Origin: JAHJDR01 sp964609965
GTDB taxonomy: Bacteria; UBA10199; JADGCS01
Length of the DNA stretch: 64,000 nucleotides
Assembly (NCBI GenBank): GCA_964609965.1
Contig: CAZSTS010000001.1
Span: forward strand, 124,001-188,000
Reading direction: 5' to 3'
Below the pieces are notes generated by a model. It did no database searches. It saw nothing but the letters and a program-made list of their open reading frames with translations, and had not been told where the DNA came from. Both the position numbers and the translations under genes were made by a program. Positions 1-9,632 of this stretch are shown here, one piece after another. Within the stretch, counting starts at the first letter, position 1; the number at the start of each line of letters is the position of its first letter.

Positions 1-330
1 ATTGTCAGCATCGATATAAAAAGTACCGCTAGTATAGCAGTCATGTGTTTCTGAAGATAAAACAAACGCATAGAGATCTTCTTCTTCAACTTCAGTATAT
101 AAAGCTGGAGGTTCAGCTTCTTCTGTTTCAGATGCTGTAGCATCAACAGCCTCTGTAGCAGTGCTAACAGATGCCTGTACAAGTAAAGATGCTGCTGCTG
201 TTTCAGTGGCATCTTCCACAGCATTTTCAGCAACAGATCCACCACATTGAACTAGAAAAAGAGTGATTAATAAAAATACACCGATATATTTAATAAGATT
301 AAATTCTTTTATTTCGTAGTTTGTTTTCAT
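1..330 (-). CDS. Putative lipoprotein, 3' end cut by window edge
   Basis: An open frame of 110 codons runs leftward from an ATG at 330 to the window edge with no stop, so the gene is truncated here. A GGAGGA ribosome binding site sits about five bases before the ATG. The product begins with a basic N-terminus, a hydrophobic stretch (about residues 15-27) and a cysteine at 29 followed by GGS, which looks like a lipoprotein signal although Gln at -1 is unusual. The mature part is rich in Ala, Thr, Ser and Glu, a low-complexity tether typical of surface lipoproteins. It is divergent from the TIGR02147-type regulator across an AT-rich spacer. I do not recognise a functional domain. Confidence 0.75.
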   Translation of the reverse strand, partial: MKTNYEIKEFNLIKYIGVFLLITLFLVQCGGSVAENAVEDATETAAASLLVQASVSTATEAVDATASETEEAEPPALYTEVEEEDLYAFVLSSETHDCYTSGTFYIDADN

Positions 331-767
331 GTTGTCCTCCAAAGTTGTTGTTAATTTCGTCATATGTAATCAATATATGCATACGGTGTGCCAGAATACA
401 TAATAAAATGCTATCTATATGATATATCTGTTATATATATATTTTGAGATAAATTAAAATCGCTAATAGCTATAGTAATTAGAATACATGTATATTTCTA
501 AAAGAAGATTAAAATCAGCATATACTATTCATATATACGCCATATCATCTTGTTATCATAGTCTTATATCAATTATCGATATTAGATACAAACGTAAGAT
601 CTGGATATTTAACGATTATGTGCGTATCCGAATATATATGTATAATGGAACGTTAATAATGCTATAACATGTTAACATATCAATATATCATATATATATG
701 GTTCAATATGTATTCAATATAATGAAGTTTAGGCTAGATTTTGAAAGACATCTATGAGATAATAATA
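331..767. other. AT-rich divergent intergenic region
   Basis: No gene is seen in this stretch of about 440 bases between the leftward lipoprotein and the rightward regulator. It is extremely AT-rich, with many runs of alternating TA such as those near 410-445 and 630-705. Promoters for both divergent genes must lie here, but the composition makes any single -10/-35 assignment unreliable. Only the SD of the leftward gene (335-340) is clear. Confidence 0.5.
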
Positions 768-1613
768 ATGATGGAAGGCAAACCAAACATTTTCTCCTAT
801 GATAATTATCGCCTATATTTAAAAGATTGGTTTTTTTGGATGAAGCAAAGGGAACAAGGTTTTTCCTATCGAAAGTTCTCACAATTGGCAGGTTTTAAAT
901 CTCCAAATCAATTATTATTGGTCATTCAAGGCAAAAGGGGGATTTCTCAATCTTCATTACAGCAATATATTAGAGTGCTCAGTCTTAATCGTTCAGAAAA
1001 AAAGTATTTCTCACTTCTTGTAAAATTCAACCAAGAAAAGAATCTATCAGTCAAAAAAAATCTATTAAAAGAACTCAGTCTTTTTCGTGATAAACAAGGC
1101 CAAAATCTTGAGTCTGAAGAATACAAATACCTTACAAATTGGTATTTTGCTGCTATTCGCGAGATGGTGAATTTAAAGGATTTTAAAGAAGACAGTCATT
1201 GGATTTCAAAAAAATTACATAATATGGTGACACCAAGCCAGGCAAACAAAGCGATTAAAATTCTTTTAGAATTGGAGCTTCTCACACGTGATAAAAAAGG
1301 CTGTCTTTGTCAGTCTTCCAAATATCTTACAACAGGCAATGAAACACAAGAAGTAGCTGCTTTTCTTTATCATGAACAGATGAATAACATCACATTAGAA
1401 GCACTTAAAAGCAAAGACACGAGCTTCAGAAACATTTCAGCATTGACATTTTCTGTTCGTAAGGAAGATTATGAGAGCATTGTTAAAGAACTTAACAAAT
1501 TGAGAAAAAGGATCGTTGATTTTGTTCAACACCGCCTGGTCCAGGATGAGGATGATATCCTGTACCAGCTTAATTTGCAGTTTGTGCCATTAAGTTTGCC
1601 ACCACAAGATTAA
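768..1613 (+). CDS. TIGR02147 / DUF4423-like protein
   Basis: The protein has the opening typical of TIGR02147 proteins: an F-x-Y-x-x-Y-R-x-Y-L-K-D-W segment, then a helix-turn-helix-like part (YRKFSQLAGFKSPNQ) and repeated charged helices. Members are known as large paralogous sets in Fibrobacter and in Bdellovibrio-like bacteria, often beside lipoprotein genes, and are thought to be transcription regulators. The neighbours fit that picture: lipoprotein genes lie on both sides, and the next one starts 17 bases downstream. The frame is also open from a TTG at 741; I prefer the ATG at 768 because it directly precedes the conserved segment, although the SD is weak. No signal peptide or membrane segment is visible, so the protein should be cytoplasmic. 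Regulation of the adjacent lipoproteins is inference. Confidence 0.7.
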   Translation: MMEGKPNIFSYDNYRLYLKDWFFWMKQREQGFSYRKFSQLAGFKSPNQLLLVIQGKRGISQSSLQQYIRVLSLNRSEKKYFSLLVKFNQEKNLSVKKNLLKELSLFRDKQGQNLESEEYKYLTNWYFAAIREMVNLKDFKEDSHWISKKLHNMVTPSQANKAIKILLELELLTRDKKGCLCQSSKYLTTGNETQEVAAFLYHEQMNNITLEALKSKDTSFRNISALTFSVRKEDYESIVKELNKLRKRIVDFVQHRLVQDEDDILYQLNLQFVPLSLPPQD

Positions 1614-1630
1614 GTAAGGAAGTCAAAAAA

Positions 1631-2287
1631 ATGAAAAACGTATCAATCATTGTATTAATTTTTCTCCTGACATTGTCTTGTGGAGGCACAAATAATATCA
1701 CAGAAGTGGGTAATCCTGTGAGCACAAAAAATGCTGCCACAGCCAGCGCAACAACAAAGGCCCTCACGCAAGGCACAACAGGCTTTTTAACAAGCCCAAA
1801 TCTAAGCTATGTAACAATTCAAACAGAGAATTTCGATTGTGAATTAACGATTTTAAGTAGAACTCTCACATGTCAATGTCCTGTTGGAGGAAGTTTCACA
1901 CGGACCTATGACTCTGTGATCTCTTTTGGTGATAGCAGTCTCACCCTTGATAGAGCTTTTTCTACAGAATTTGAGGACTGCATGATTACAACCTGTGACC
2001 AAACTGTGACTCTTTCTGGTAGCACGACAGGAAGCATGCTTGGTTCGTACAATACCGATACAGCAACAGGTGATCTTACAGCCGAAAGTACCACAACAGA
2101 AGACTGTAGTGGCATGCTCTCTGGTGACATTGACTATGGTTTTGATAAAACATTAACCTATGATGGGTCTGACGTAGAGTTCGCAGGCTCCTATTGCTAT
2201 GATGGCGACGCCTTAACATTCACATCTATCCAAGATCTTCAAGATGCCCTTGATCCAGATGGGGATTGTGATGATTTTGGACCGTAG
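1631..2287 (+). CDS. Small cysteine-rich lipoprotein
   Basis: The N-terminus has a short basic start, a hydrophobic core and a lipobox ending in L-S-C-G-G (Cys at about residue 17), so the product is probably lipid-anchored. The motif EVGNP follows the anchor, then a Thr/Ala/Ser-rich linker and a region with paired cysteines (CQC, CxxxxC) suggesting disulfides. The C-terminus is acidic (DPDGDCDDFGP). An AAGGAAG SD precedes the ATG. It is 17 bases downstream of the TIGR02147-type gene, so the two are probably co-transcribed. I do not recognise an enzymatic domain. Confidence 0.7.
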   Translation: MKNVSIIVLIFLLTLSCGGTNNITEVGNPVSTKNAATASATTKALTQGTTGFLTSPNLSYVTIQTENFDCELTILSRTLTCQCPVGGSFTRTYDSVISFGDSSLTLDRAFSTEFEDCMITTCDQTVTLSGSTTGSMLGSYNTDTATGDLTAESTTTEDCSGMLSGDIDYGFDKTLTYDGSDVEFAGSYCYDGDALTFTSIQDLQDALDPDGDCDDFGP

Positions 2288-2391
2288 TAGAGGGAATCCT
2301 TTTATTCTTGCTTGATTTACCCTGTTCTGGGTATAGATCTCACCAATTGCGCTTTAAAAATAAGTGGTTATCGTTTTTTAAAGGATTACTT

Positions 2392-3207
2392 ATGATTGAA
2401 CAATATCATCAGCCCAAAAGTATTAAAGAGGCACTTGAATTTAAAAAGGAATTTGGAAAAGACGCTCTTTTTCTCTCAGGGGGAACTGAGGTCAATAACA
2501 AGGACTTTCCCCTAGAACCCAAGCATCTCATAGCTCTTGGAACTCTCAATCTTGACAAAATCGAAGATAAAAAGGGTGAACTTCATATAGGGGCCCATTG
2601 TACAATTCAGCAATTGATCGAAAGTGATAATGTACCTGGCACCCTGAAAAAAGCGGCTCAAATGATCATAAATAAAAATATTCGAAATGTGGCAACAGTA
2701 GGAGGCCACATTGCTAGCAATAAATCATGTGGTGATGTGCTTTCTGCTTTAGTTGCGTTGGACGCTCATGTTGAGATCGAATCTTTAAAAGGAGCAGAAA
2801 CTGTTTCCATCCTCGATTTAGTGGATGAAAAGAAAACTGGGTTGATTACGCAAATTCATATTTCACAAAAAAACCAAGAACGTCATTTAGCCAATGCAAA
2901 TTTTAGACGATCAGCCAATGATGTTTCGATTATCAATGCTTCAGTTTCATTTCATAATAACGGTGATGTTTTAAGCGATGTGATCATTGCCTTAGGTGGT
3001 GTAGCCAAGCACATTGTTCGTTTGAATGCCGTTGAAAAAGAGCTTAGTGGCAAGGCAATGCCCCAAAGAGAAGAAATCGAAAAATTGGTTAGCGAGAATG
3101 TTGATCCCATTACAGATATAAGAGGAAGTGCTGAATTTAAAAAATACCAAGCAGGAGTCATGGTTGCCCAGGCTTTTTGTACAGCGAAAGAAAGGGGGCA
3201 GGCATGA
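2392..3207 (+). CDS. ygfM: YgfM-like FAD-binding subunit of a molybdenum hydroxylase
   Basis: This is a member of the FAD_binding_5 (CO dehydrogenase medium chain / XdhB) family. FAD-contact motifs GGTE (residues 30-33) and VATVGGHIAS (about 103-112) are present. The length of 271 residues matches E. coli YgfM. It would pass electrons from the 2Fe-2S centres of the Mo hydroxylase to an acceptor. The frame is open from 2308, but the ATG at 2392 has an AAAGGA SD and starts the family-conserved region. The stop overlaps the xdhD start in an ATGA arrangement, implying translational coupling and a stoichiometric complex. No other FAD subunit is seen in the window, so it might also serve the XdhA/XdhC-like pair at 9.5-12.4 kb (inference). 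Confidence 0.88.
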   Translation: MIEQYHQPKSIKEALEFKKEFGKDALFLSGGTEVNNKDFPLEPKHLIALGTLNLDKIEDKKGELHIGAHCTIQQLIESDNVPGTLKKAAQMIINKNIRNVATVGGHIASNKSCGDVLSALVALDAHVEIESLKGAETVSILDLVDEKKTGLITQIHISQKNQERHLANANFRRSANDVSIINASVSFHNNGDVLSDVIIALGGVAKHIVRLNAVEKELSGKAMPQREEIEKLVSENVDPITDIRGSAEFKKYQAGVMVAQAFCTAKERGQA

Positions 3208-6068
3208 AGATACAAGTCAAAGTAAATGGTGTCCCAAAAACATTTTTAGCAGAACCTAGTGAAAGGGTTCGCGATCTTTTTCGGCGCGAAAACATCACTT
3301 TAGTGCGCGATGGCTGTGATGGTCATGGTAGCTGCGGTGCTTGCACGATTGTACTTGATGGCAAAACAGTGAACTCATGCCTGCTTTTAGCCCCTCAAAT
3401 CGAAGGAAAAGAAGTATACACAGTAGAATATCTATCCAATAATCGTGAAATGTCTGCTTTGCAGTCAGCCTTTGTGGATACAGGTGTTGTTCAATGTGGT
3501 TACTGTACGCCAGCCATGCTCTTAGCAGCCAAACAATTAATAGATTCTTATCCAAATCCTTCACGCGAACAAATAAGAGACGCTTTTTCTGGTATTTTTT
3601 GCCGTTGTACAGGGTATGAACAATATTTTGCTGCGGTTGATCTTGCTATCAAAAGAAACAAGGATCCAAATTACAAAGCAAAACTAGCACCAGAATTTCG
3701 CGAGAACTTGAGAGTTGTTGGCAAAGCTAAACGAAAAGTTGATGGGCCACGCTTAGCACGCGGTGAACCAGCCTTTGTTGAAGATATGGTGCGCCCAGGG
3801 AGCTGTCATCTCAAAATGCTTCGCTCTCCTCACGCCCATGCCTATGTAAAAAACATCGGCACGACTGAAGCCGAAGCCATGCCTGGTGTGGTTCATATTG
3901 TGACTCATAAAAACTGTCCCGATGTGTATTATAACCAGGCAGGGCAAGGATTTCCCGAACCATCACCTTACGATCGAAAGCTGATCAGCGAAAAAGTACG
4001 TCACGTGGGTGATCGTGTAGCTGCTGTTGTGGCAGAAACAAAAGAAATCGCAGAAGAGGCCATCAAAAAGATCAAAGTAGAATACGAAGTTCTCAAACCT
4101 GTTTTTACGATTGATGAGTCAGCAAAAAAAGATGCGCCTTTGGTTCACAATAGTGAGATCGAATACGTTGTTGGTGCGCCTGATGACTTGGATAACAGCA
4201 AAGCTGATCCCAGAGATGGAAAAGTCATCTACCAATTTCCTATCCACGGAGATCCCAGAAAAAACATTGCAGCATCTGTGAGTGGCGGCATTGGTGCTAT
4301 TGAAAAAGGATTCGAAGAAGCTGAAGTGACTTTAGAAAATGTGTATGAAAGCACGCAAATCCAGTGCACGCCCGTAGAACCCCATGTTGTTTACACACGC
4401 ATGGAAGGAGGGCGACTCGTTATTCATGCCTCAACTCAAGTTCCCTGGCATTTACGAAGAATCACAGCGCTTATCCTAGGGATTAGCGAAAACAAAATCC
4501 GTGTAATCAAAGAACGCGTTGGTGGTGGTTTTGGATCCAAGCAAGACATTGTTTTAGAAGAAGTGGCTGCTTATTGCACGTGGGTAACAGGACGACCTGT
4601 ATTGTTTCGCTTTACGCGCGAAGAAGAATTTATTGCCTCTCGTACCCGGCATCCTATGCGAGTAAGAGTGAAACTTGGTGCAAAAAAAGACGGCAAACTC
4701 ACAGCTATTAAGATGGATCTTGAGGCAAACACAGGTCCTTATGGATCACATTGTCTCACAGTTCCCATGAATGCGTGCTCAAAGAGTCTTCCATTATTCC
4801 TCTGTGATCATGTAAAATTTAATGTTACAACATACTATTCTAACATCCCTCCTTGCGGGGCTTATCAAGGTTACGGGGCTCCCAAAGGTTCATATGCTCT
4901 GCAACTAGCCTCTGCAGAACTGGCTGAGAAGCTGGGTATGGATCATCTAGAATTGTTAGAAAAAAACCGAGTGCGCGATGGTGTGATGTTAGAAATTTTG
5001 CGTTGTCTTGGTGAAGGACGCGAAGGCACGCCGCAAAAGGTTTCGAGCTGCGGATTAGGTCCAGCCCTTGAACAAGGGGCACAGATGATTGAGTGGGCAA
5101 AAAAAGAAAAAAGTGATGACCCTGATATCAAAATTGGCAAGGGCGTGGCTATTATTCAGCAAGGATCAGGTCTTCCTGGTCTTGATTCAGCAAATGCTAC
5201 TGTGAATCTTCTTGGTGATGGGACTCTCATGCTCTTAAGCGGTGGAACTGACTTAGGAACAGGTCTAGATACTTTGACAACTAAGATGGTGGCTGAAACT
5301 CTTTGTGTAAAAATGGAAAACATTTCCATGATTGCTGCCGACACTGATGTCACACCTTATGATGATGGGGCCTATGCCTCGAGTGGAACTTTCTTTTCTG
5401 GGAGTGCAGCTCTCAATGCTGCCAAGGCGCTCAAAGAAAAAATTCTCAAAGTGGCTTCACAAATGCTCGAAGAACCTGTCGAAGATCTTACCTTAACATT
5501 TCCCGCTTCTGTGAAAGGAAAAAAAGGTTCTGTGACTTATACTGAAATTTCTCGCCACACCCAATGTGGCACAGGATGTGGTCAACTTTCAGCCACAGCT
5601 AATTTTACAACAGATAAAGCAGCCTTTCCATATGGCGCTCATTTTTCACAGGTCGCTGTGAACACGCGTACAGGGCAGGTCAAAGTCCAAAAATATTATG
5701 CTTTGCAAGATTGCGGAACACCTATCAATCCAGAGTTGGCCTTAGGTCAAATTTATGGTGGGGCATTGAAAACAATCGGTCATTCTCTTTTTGAAGAAAT
5801 GATTTTTGATAAAAAAGGAAAATGTCTCAATGCCAATCTTTTGGATTACAAGGTTCCCATGATCAATGACCTTCCAGACGATTTTAAAGCAGTGCTTGTA
5901 GATACGGATGATCCCTTTGGACCGTACGGAGGCAAATCAGTTTCAGAAATTGCCTGTAATGGGGCAGCTCCCTCATTAGCTGCAGCTATTCACGATGCGA
6001 TTGGCATCTGGATCCGCAAGTGGCCTTTTAGTGCAGAAAAAATCTTAAAAGAACTTGGAAAAATATAA
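3204..6068 (+). CDS. xdhD: XdhD-like fused selenium-dependent xanthine/purine hydroxylase
   Basis: The protein has about 954 residues, close to E. coli XdhD. Residues 1-160 form the two-cluster 2Fe-2S domain: Cys38, Cys44 and Cys47 with a fourth Cys near 60 give the plant-type cluster, and CGYC...CRCTGY gives the helical one. The rest is the molybdopterin-binding aldehyde oxidase/xanthine dehydrogenase domain, including the GGGFGSK cofactor loop and, near the C-terminus, GPYGGKSVSE with the glutamate expected to be catalytic. It hydroxylates purines such as hypoxanthine or xanthine, or a related oxopurine. A strong AAGGGGG SD lies inside ygfM and the two genes overlap by four bases. The maturation genes mocA, yqeB and yqeC follow. 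No in-frame TGA is present, so selenium would enter as a labile cofactor and not as selenocysteine. Confidence 0.9.
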   Translation: MKIQVKVNGVPKTFLAEPSERVRDLFRRENITLVRDGCDGHGSCGACTIVLDGKTVNSCLLLAPQIEGKEVYTVEYLSNNREMSALQSAFVDTGVVQCGYCTPAMLLAAKQLIDSYPNPSREQIRDAFSGIFCRCTGYEQYFAAVDLAIKRNKDPNYKAKLAPEFRENLRVVGKAKRKVDGPRLARGEPAFVEDMVRPGSCHLKMLRSPHAHAYVKNIGTTEAEAMPGVVHIVTHKNCPDVYYNQAGQGFPEPSPYDRKLISEKVRHVGDRVAAVVAETKEIAEEAIKKIKVEYEVLKPVFTIDESAKKDAPLVHNSEIEYVVGAPDDLDNSKADPRDGKVIYQFPIHGDPRKNIAASVSGGIGAIEKGFEEAEVTLENVYESTQIQCTPVEPHVVYTRMEGGRLVIHASTQVPWHLRRITALILGISENKIRVIKERVGGGFGSKQDIVLEEVAAYCTWVTGRPVLFRFTREEEFIASRTRHPMRVRVKLGAKKDGKLTAIKMDLEANTGPYGSHCLTVPMNACSKSLPLFLCDHVKFNVTTYYSNIPPCGAYQGYGAPKGSYALQLASAELAEKLGMDHLELLEKNRVRDGVMLEILRCLGEGREGTPQKVSSCGLGPALEQGAQMIEWAKKEKSDDPDIKIGKGVAIIQQGSGLPGLDSANATVNLLGDGTLMLLSGGTDLGTGLDTLTTKMVAETLCVKMENISMIAADTDVTPYDDGAYASSGTFFSGSAALNAAKALKEKILKVASQMLEEPVEDLTLTFPASVKGKKGSVTYTEISRHTQCGTGCGQLSATANFTTDKAAFPYGAHFSQVAVNTRTGQVKVQKYYALQDCGTPINPELALGQIYGGALKTIGHSLFEEMIFDKKGKCLNANLLDYKVPMINDLPDDFKAVLVDTDDPFGPYGGKSVSEIACNGAAPSLAAAIHDAIGIWIRKWPFSAEKILKELGKI

Positions 6069-6077
6069 GGATGATCT

Positions 6078-7520
6078 ATGCAAAATAAAGTCACCCTACA
6101 TCGTGCTAGGTTTTTACTCCCTCTCACAAAAGAAAAGCCAGGTGAACGCATTGAAGATGGTTATGTTTTGGCTGAAGGTGAAACCATTAAAGAGGTTGGC
6201 CCATTCACTGCTGATGTTGGAAATAGGCTCAAAGAGACATATGGCTTTCAAGACATCCCCATGCTTAATGCTGTTCTCATGCCTGCCTTTGTCAAAGCCC
6301 ATGGCCATGATCACGAGCAACCTCTCATTGGCATTGCTAAGGATGAGCCGCTCACAGACTGGTTGGATCACGCTGTAAATCCTTTTACTGGTTACATTAA
6401 CAAGTTTTACGATAAACTTTGTGATGAATTGGGAGCTTCACCTCAACTGGTGACGTATCGCATGGCCAGACTTTGTGATATCCACTATGGCATCACTACA
6501 AGCATGGTTCATCACTGTAATTATAATAAATATCATGTGAAAGAGATTGTTCAAGCAAATGAAGCTGCTGGCACAACCATGATTGTGGCTGTTGGCGGAC
6601 AAGACCGTTTTTATGTCGAAGATATTTTAGATAAACCAGAAGAAGCTATTAAACGACTTGATGATGCTTTGTCTCTCAAACATTCAGAAAGAACTTCCAT
6701 CTGTCCTGGTCCAGACCAACTTTTTTCAAATAGTCGAAACGTTCTCATTCCACTCAAAAAGTGGGCAAGAGAGAACAATACATTATTTCATATTCACAGC
6801 TCAGAAGAGCCAAAAACAACACAGTGGTTCAAAACCGAGATCGAGCCAGGCATGACTCCTGTTGAGTTTGCTGAATCTATTGGAGTTCTAGATGAAAACA
6901 CAGTTTTAGCCCATCAAGTAAATTGCGGTCCAAAAGATATCGAAATCCTGGCCAAAACAGGTACAAAGATTGCTCACAACCCATTGGCCAACACAATTTT
7001 AGGTTCTGGCATGCCACCTGTGATCGAAATGCTAAAAGCTGGTGTTCCTGTGGCCATATCAACAGATGGTTCTGGTTCTGCAGACAATCAAAACATCATA
7101 GCTGCTGCAAGATTGGCTTCACAGTATCAAAAAGCAAACCACAAAGATGCCACGCTTCTCAAATCAGAAGAACTTCTCCCAATGATCACTTCTGTTCCAG
7201 CTTCAATCTTGAGAAAAAATCAAGGCGAGCTCAAAGAAGGTATGCAAGCTGACTGGGTTGTTTTGAGCCTAGACAAACCAAATCTTACGCCCACACGACT
7301 AGATAACGTGATGGAAAATATTATTTGGGCTGCTGATGGAGGCGAAATTGATACTGTTGTAGCAAGAGGTAGGATCCTCAAAGAAAAGGGAAAGGTTTAT
7401 GATTTTATTGACGGCATATCAGCAGACAAAATCATGTCTGATGTGCAAAAACTCTCAGAACTTTATGCTATTCATCGCAAAGATGCACCAGAACTGAAGG
7501 GGACAGGAGCACATTATTAG
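6078..7520 (+). CDS. Amidohydrolase-superfamily deaminase/hydrolase of the purine cluster
   Basis: This is a 480-residue metal-dependent hydrolase of the SsnA/guanine deaminase/chlorohydrolase group. The metal-binding HxH motif reads HGHDH (residues 75-79), IHSSEE follows near 240, and AISTDGS supplies the distal aspartate. The gene starts ten bases after xdhD behind an AAGGATGAT SD, so it belongs to the same operon. The substrate is probably a cyclic amidine or amide made by the Mo hydroxylase, for example a purine or a ring-opened purine. It is clearly distinct from the SsnA at 20-21.3 kb, so the cluster carries two amidohydrolases. It may take the place of the hydantoinase found in E. coli, but that is inference. 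Confidence 0.75.
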   Translation: MQNKVTLHRARFLLPLTKEKPGERIEDGYVLAEGETIKEVGPFTADVGNRLKETYGFQDIPMLNAVLMPAFVKAHGHDHEQPLIGIAKDEPLTDWLDHAVNPFTGYINKFYDKLCDELGASPQLVTYRMARLCDIHYGITTSMVHHCNYNKYHVKEIVQANEAAGTTMIVAVGGQDRFYVEDILDKPEEAIKRLDDALSLKHSERTSICPGPDQLFSNSRNVLIPLKKWARENNTLFHIHSSEEPKTTQWFKTEIEPGMTPVEFAESIGVLDENTVLAHQVNCGPKDIEILAKTGTKIAHNPLANTILGSGMPPVIEMLKAGVPVAISTDGSGSADNQNIIAAARLASQYQKANHKDATLLKSEELLPMITSVPASILRKNQGELKEGMQADWVVLSLDKPNLTPTRLDNVMENIIWAADGGEIDTVVARGRILKEKGKVYDFIDGISADKIMSDVQKLSELYAIHRKDAPELKGTGAHY

Positions 7521-7560
7521 TAGCTAGTAGCTGGTAGCTTGTTGTTAGAGGTTTCGAATT

Positions 7561-8127
7561 ATGAATATCACAGCAATACTTTTAGCCGCTGGAGAATCAA
7601 AGCGTTTTGGAAGAAATAAGCTTGCCGAGCCATTTTTGGGTAAAACTATTTTTGATCACGCCTTCGATAAATTACAATCCATTAAAGAATTTCATGAAAT
7701 CATCATAGCCGTTAATCCGGGATTTTCTCTCAAGGCAGAAGGAAATAATGTTAAAATAGCAATAAATCCTGATTATCAGCAAGGTATGGGCACATCTTTG
7801 AGAGAGGCAGTAAAAGCGAGTTCAAAAGATACAGATGCCTATCTCATTTCTTTGGCAGATATGCCATTGGTGAAAGAAGAGACAATTGCATCTTTAATTG
7901 AATATTATAAAACATCGGGAAATAAAATCTGTATCCCTGTTTTTTATACGCAAAAAGGGCATCCTGTAATCATGAGTGCTGAGTTTAGAGATGATATTCT
8001 TAGATTAGAAAAAGATAAAGGTGCTCGTGATATCATTCATGCACATCAAGATGGTATAGGTTATTTTGAAACAAAGGATGAAGGTATTTTATTTGATATA
8101 GATACTGTGGAGAACATAGGTGAATAA
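7561..8127 (+). CDS. mocA: Molybdenum cofactor cytidylyltransferase-like protein (MocA/YgfJ)
   Basis: The first residues carry the nucleotidyltransferase signature LAAGESKRFGRNKL (residues 8-21), followed by SLADMPLV, the metal-binding aspartate region. The family transfers CMP to Mo-molybdopterin to make the dinucleotide cofactor used by xanthine dehydrogenases. The length of 188 residues is typical. It has an AGAGG SD and overlaps yqeB by eight bases. The intergenic stretch before it (7520-7550) holds a short AGTAGCTAGTAGCTGGTAGC repeat. Its position between xdhD and yqeBC matches the E. coli order closely. Confidence 0.88.
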   Translation: MNITAILLAAGESKRFGRNKLAEPFLGKTIFDHAFDKLQSIKEFHEIIIAVNPGFSLKAEGNNVKIAINPDYQQGMGTSLREAVKASSKDTDAYLISLADMPLVKEETIASLIEYYKTSGNKICIPVFYTQKGHPVIMSAEFRDDILRLEKDKGARDIIHAHQDGIGYFETKDEGILFDIDTVENIGE

Positions 8128-8896
8128 AAAGATTCTCATTAAAGGTGCTGGAGAGCAGGCGTCAGCCGTGGCACACCGTCTTTTTAAATGTGGTTTCCCT
8201 GTTGTGATGACAGAGATTGAAAAACCAACTGCTGTTCGAAGACAGGTTTCGTTTTGCTCTGCTATTTTTGAGGGCGAAATAGAAATCGAAGGTGTGAAGG
8301 GTGTTTTTTCAAAATCTCCTGATACTCGAACTTCAATTCCTGTTTTAGTGGATCCGGAGTGTAAAATAATTAAGACATATAAGCCGGATATAATCATTGA
8401 TGCACGGATTATGAAAAAGAATTTGGATAATCACATCGATGACGCGTCATTGGTTATTGGCTTGGGCCCAGGACTAGAAGCAGGAAAAGATGTCCACTTT
8501 GTTGTGGAAACCAATCGAGGCCATAATCTAGGCAGAATTATCACCAAAGGCCTAGCTGAACCAGATACTAAGGTGCCAGGTACAATTGCTGGTTTTTCTG
8601 CTGAAAGGGTTGTTCGCGCTCCCAAAGATGGATTGTTTAAGAATAACAAAGATATAGGCGATCCTGTATCTAAAGGTGAAATCATAGGAAATGTTGGAGA
8701 GCAGGAAGTTAGAACTGAGATATCAGGCATTCTTCGTGGATTGATCTATCCAGGACTAGAAGTCAGGGCGAATCAAAAAATAGGTGATATTGATCCCAGA
8801 GGTGAGCTTTCTTATTGCAACACGATATCTGACAAGGCACGGACGATTAGTGGGAGTGTTTTGGAAATAATTTTGAGTCTAGAGTCTAGTGTCTAG
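8120..8896 (+). CDS. yqeB: YqeB, selenium-dependent Mo hydroxylase maturation protein
   Basis: The 258-residue product begins with a dinucleotide-binding-like GAGEQASAVAHRL and contains the family block VIGLGPGLEAGKDVHFVVET with RGHNLGR. These mark the EF2563/YqeB family, genetically linked to selenium-dependent molybdenum hydroxylases. The biochemical role is not firmly known; it is thought to help make the labile selenium form of the cofactor. Translation starts at a GTG inside the end of mocA (overlap of eight bases), and the stop overlaps or nearly touches the yqeC start, so the three maturation genes are coupled. Confidence 0.87.
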   Translation: MNKKILIKGAGEQASAVAHRLFKCGFPVVMTEIEKPTAVRRQVSFCSAIFEGEIEIEGVKGVFSKSPDTRTSIPVLVDPECKIIKTYKPDIIIDARIMKKNLDNHIDDASLVIGLGPGLEAGKDVHFVVETNRGHNLGRIITKGLAEPDTKVPGTIAGFSAERVVRAPKDGLFKNNKDIGDPVSKGEIIGNVGEQEVRTEISGILRGLIYPGLEVRANQKIGDIDPRGELSYCNTISDKARTISGSVLEIILSLESSV

Positions 8897-8903
8897 CGTT
8901 TTT

Positions 8904-9632
8904 ATGCTAAAACAATTCAATTTAAATAATAACAAATACATTTACATCATTGGTGGTGGTGGGAAGACGACGCTCATGTTTGCTCTCGCAAAAGAGCTCG
9001 CAGAAAAAGGACATTCTGTTATCACAACAACAAGTACGAAGATTCGTTATCCTAAAAAAGAACAATCTGGTAATATTTCTATCGGCTATTTCCCGAAAAA
9101 GCTCGAAAAGGGACAACACATCACAATCGCTAAAGAGGTTTCCGACATCAAACATAAGCTTGTAGGCTATTCAGCAGAGGAAATTGATAAAGTTTATGAG
9201 TCAAATGTAGCTGATTACATTCTTGTCGAAGCAGATGGTTCGGCAGGGCGATCAATAAAGGCGCATGCGGACCATGAACCTGTTGTTTCAAAAAAAGCCC
9301 ATCTTGTGATTGCAGTTGTAGGGATTGATTGTCTTGGAAAACCAATTAATGACGAAAATGTGCATCGAGCTGAACTTTTCTGCAAAATATTACAACGTGA
9401 ACCTGGGTCTCTCATCACGGGTGACGACATCGATAAAATACTTTTTCATCCAAAGGGGTATTTTAAAAATACTGGAAAGAATTCTGACCGGGGAATTTTT
9501 ATTAGTAAGGTGAAATCAGAAGAAGAAAAAAGTCATGCAAAGGCTCTTATTGAGTCTTTACAAGATTCGCGACCATCTCAACAGCTTCGAATATTTGCTG
9601 ATAACCTGTGCAGCGACAAAGATTCTTTGTAA
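8904..9632 (+). CDS. yqeC: YqeC, selenium-dependent hydroxylase accessory NTPase
   Basis: A P-loop GGGGKTTLM lies about 15 residues from the proposed start, followed by TTSTKIRYP and VEADGSAGRSIKAH, which are the hallmarks of the YqeC/TIGR03172 family. The product is probably a nucleotide-dependent accessory protein for cofactor maturation. A GTG at 8889 overlapping the yqeB stop is an alternative start; I prefer the ATG at 8904 because homologs begin just before the P-loop. The 3' end overlaps the convergent 2Fe-2S gene by 86 bases, which is unusual and suggests either transcriptional interference or that the C-terminal end is locally rearranged. Confidence 0.85.
   Translation: MLKQFNLNNNKYIYIIGGGGKTTLMFALAKELAEKGHSVITTTSTKIRYPKKEQSGNISIGYFPKKLEKGQHITIAKEVSDIKHKLVGYSAEEIDKVYESNVADYILVEADGSAGRSIKAHADHEPVVSKKAHLVIAVVGIDCLGKPINDENVHRAELFCKILQREPGSLITGDDIDKILFHPKGYFKNTGKNSDRGIFISKVKSEEEKSHAKALIESLQDSRPSQQLRIFADNLCSDKDSL

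Noticed and set aside
3204..6068. Possible selenocysteine in XdhD
   Set aside because: The frame has no internal TGA; selenium, if used, would be a labile cofactor ligand.
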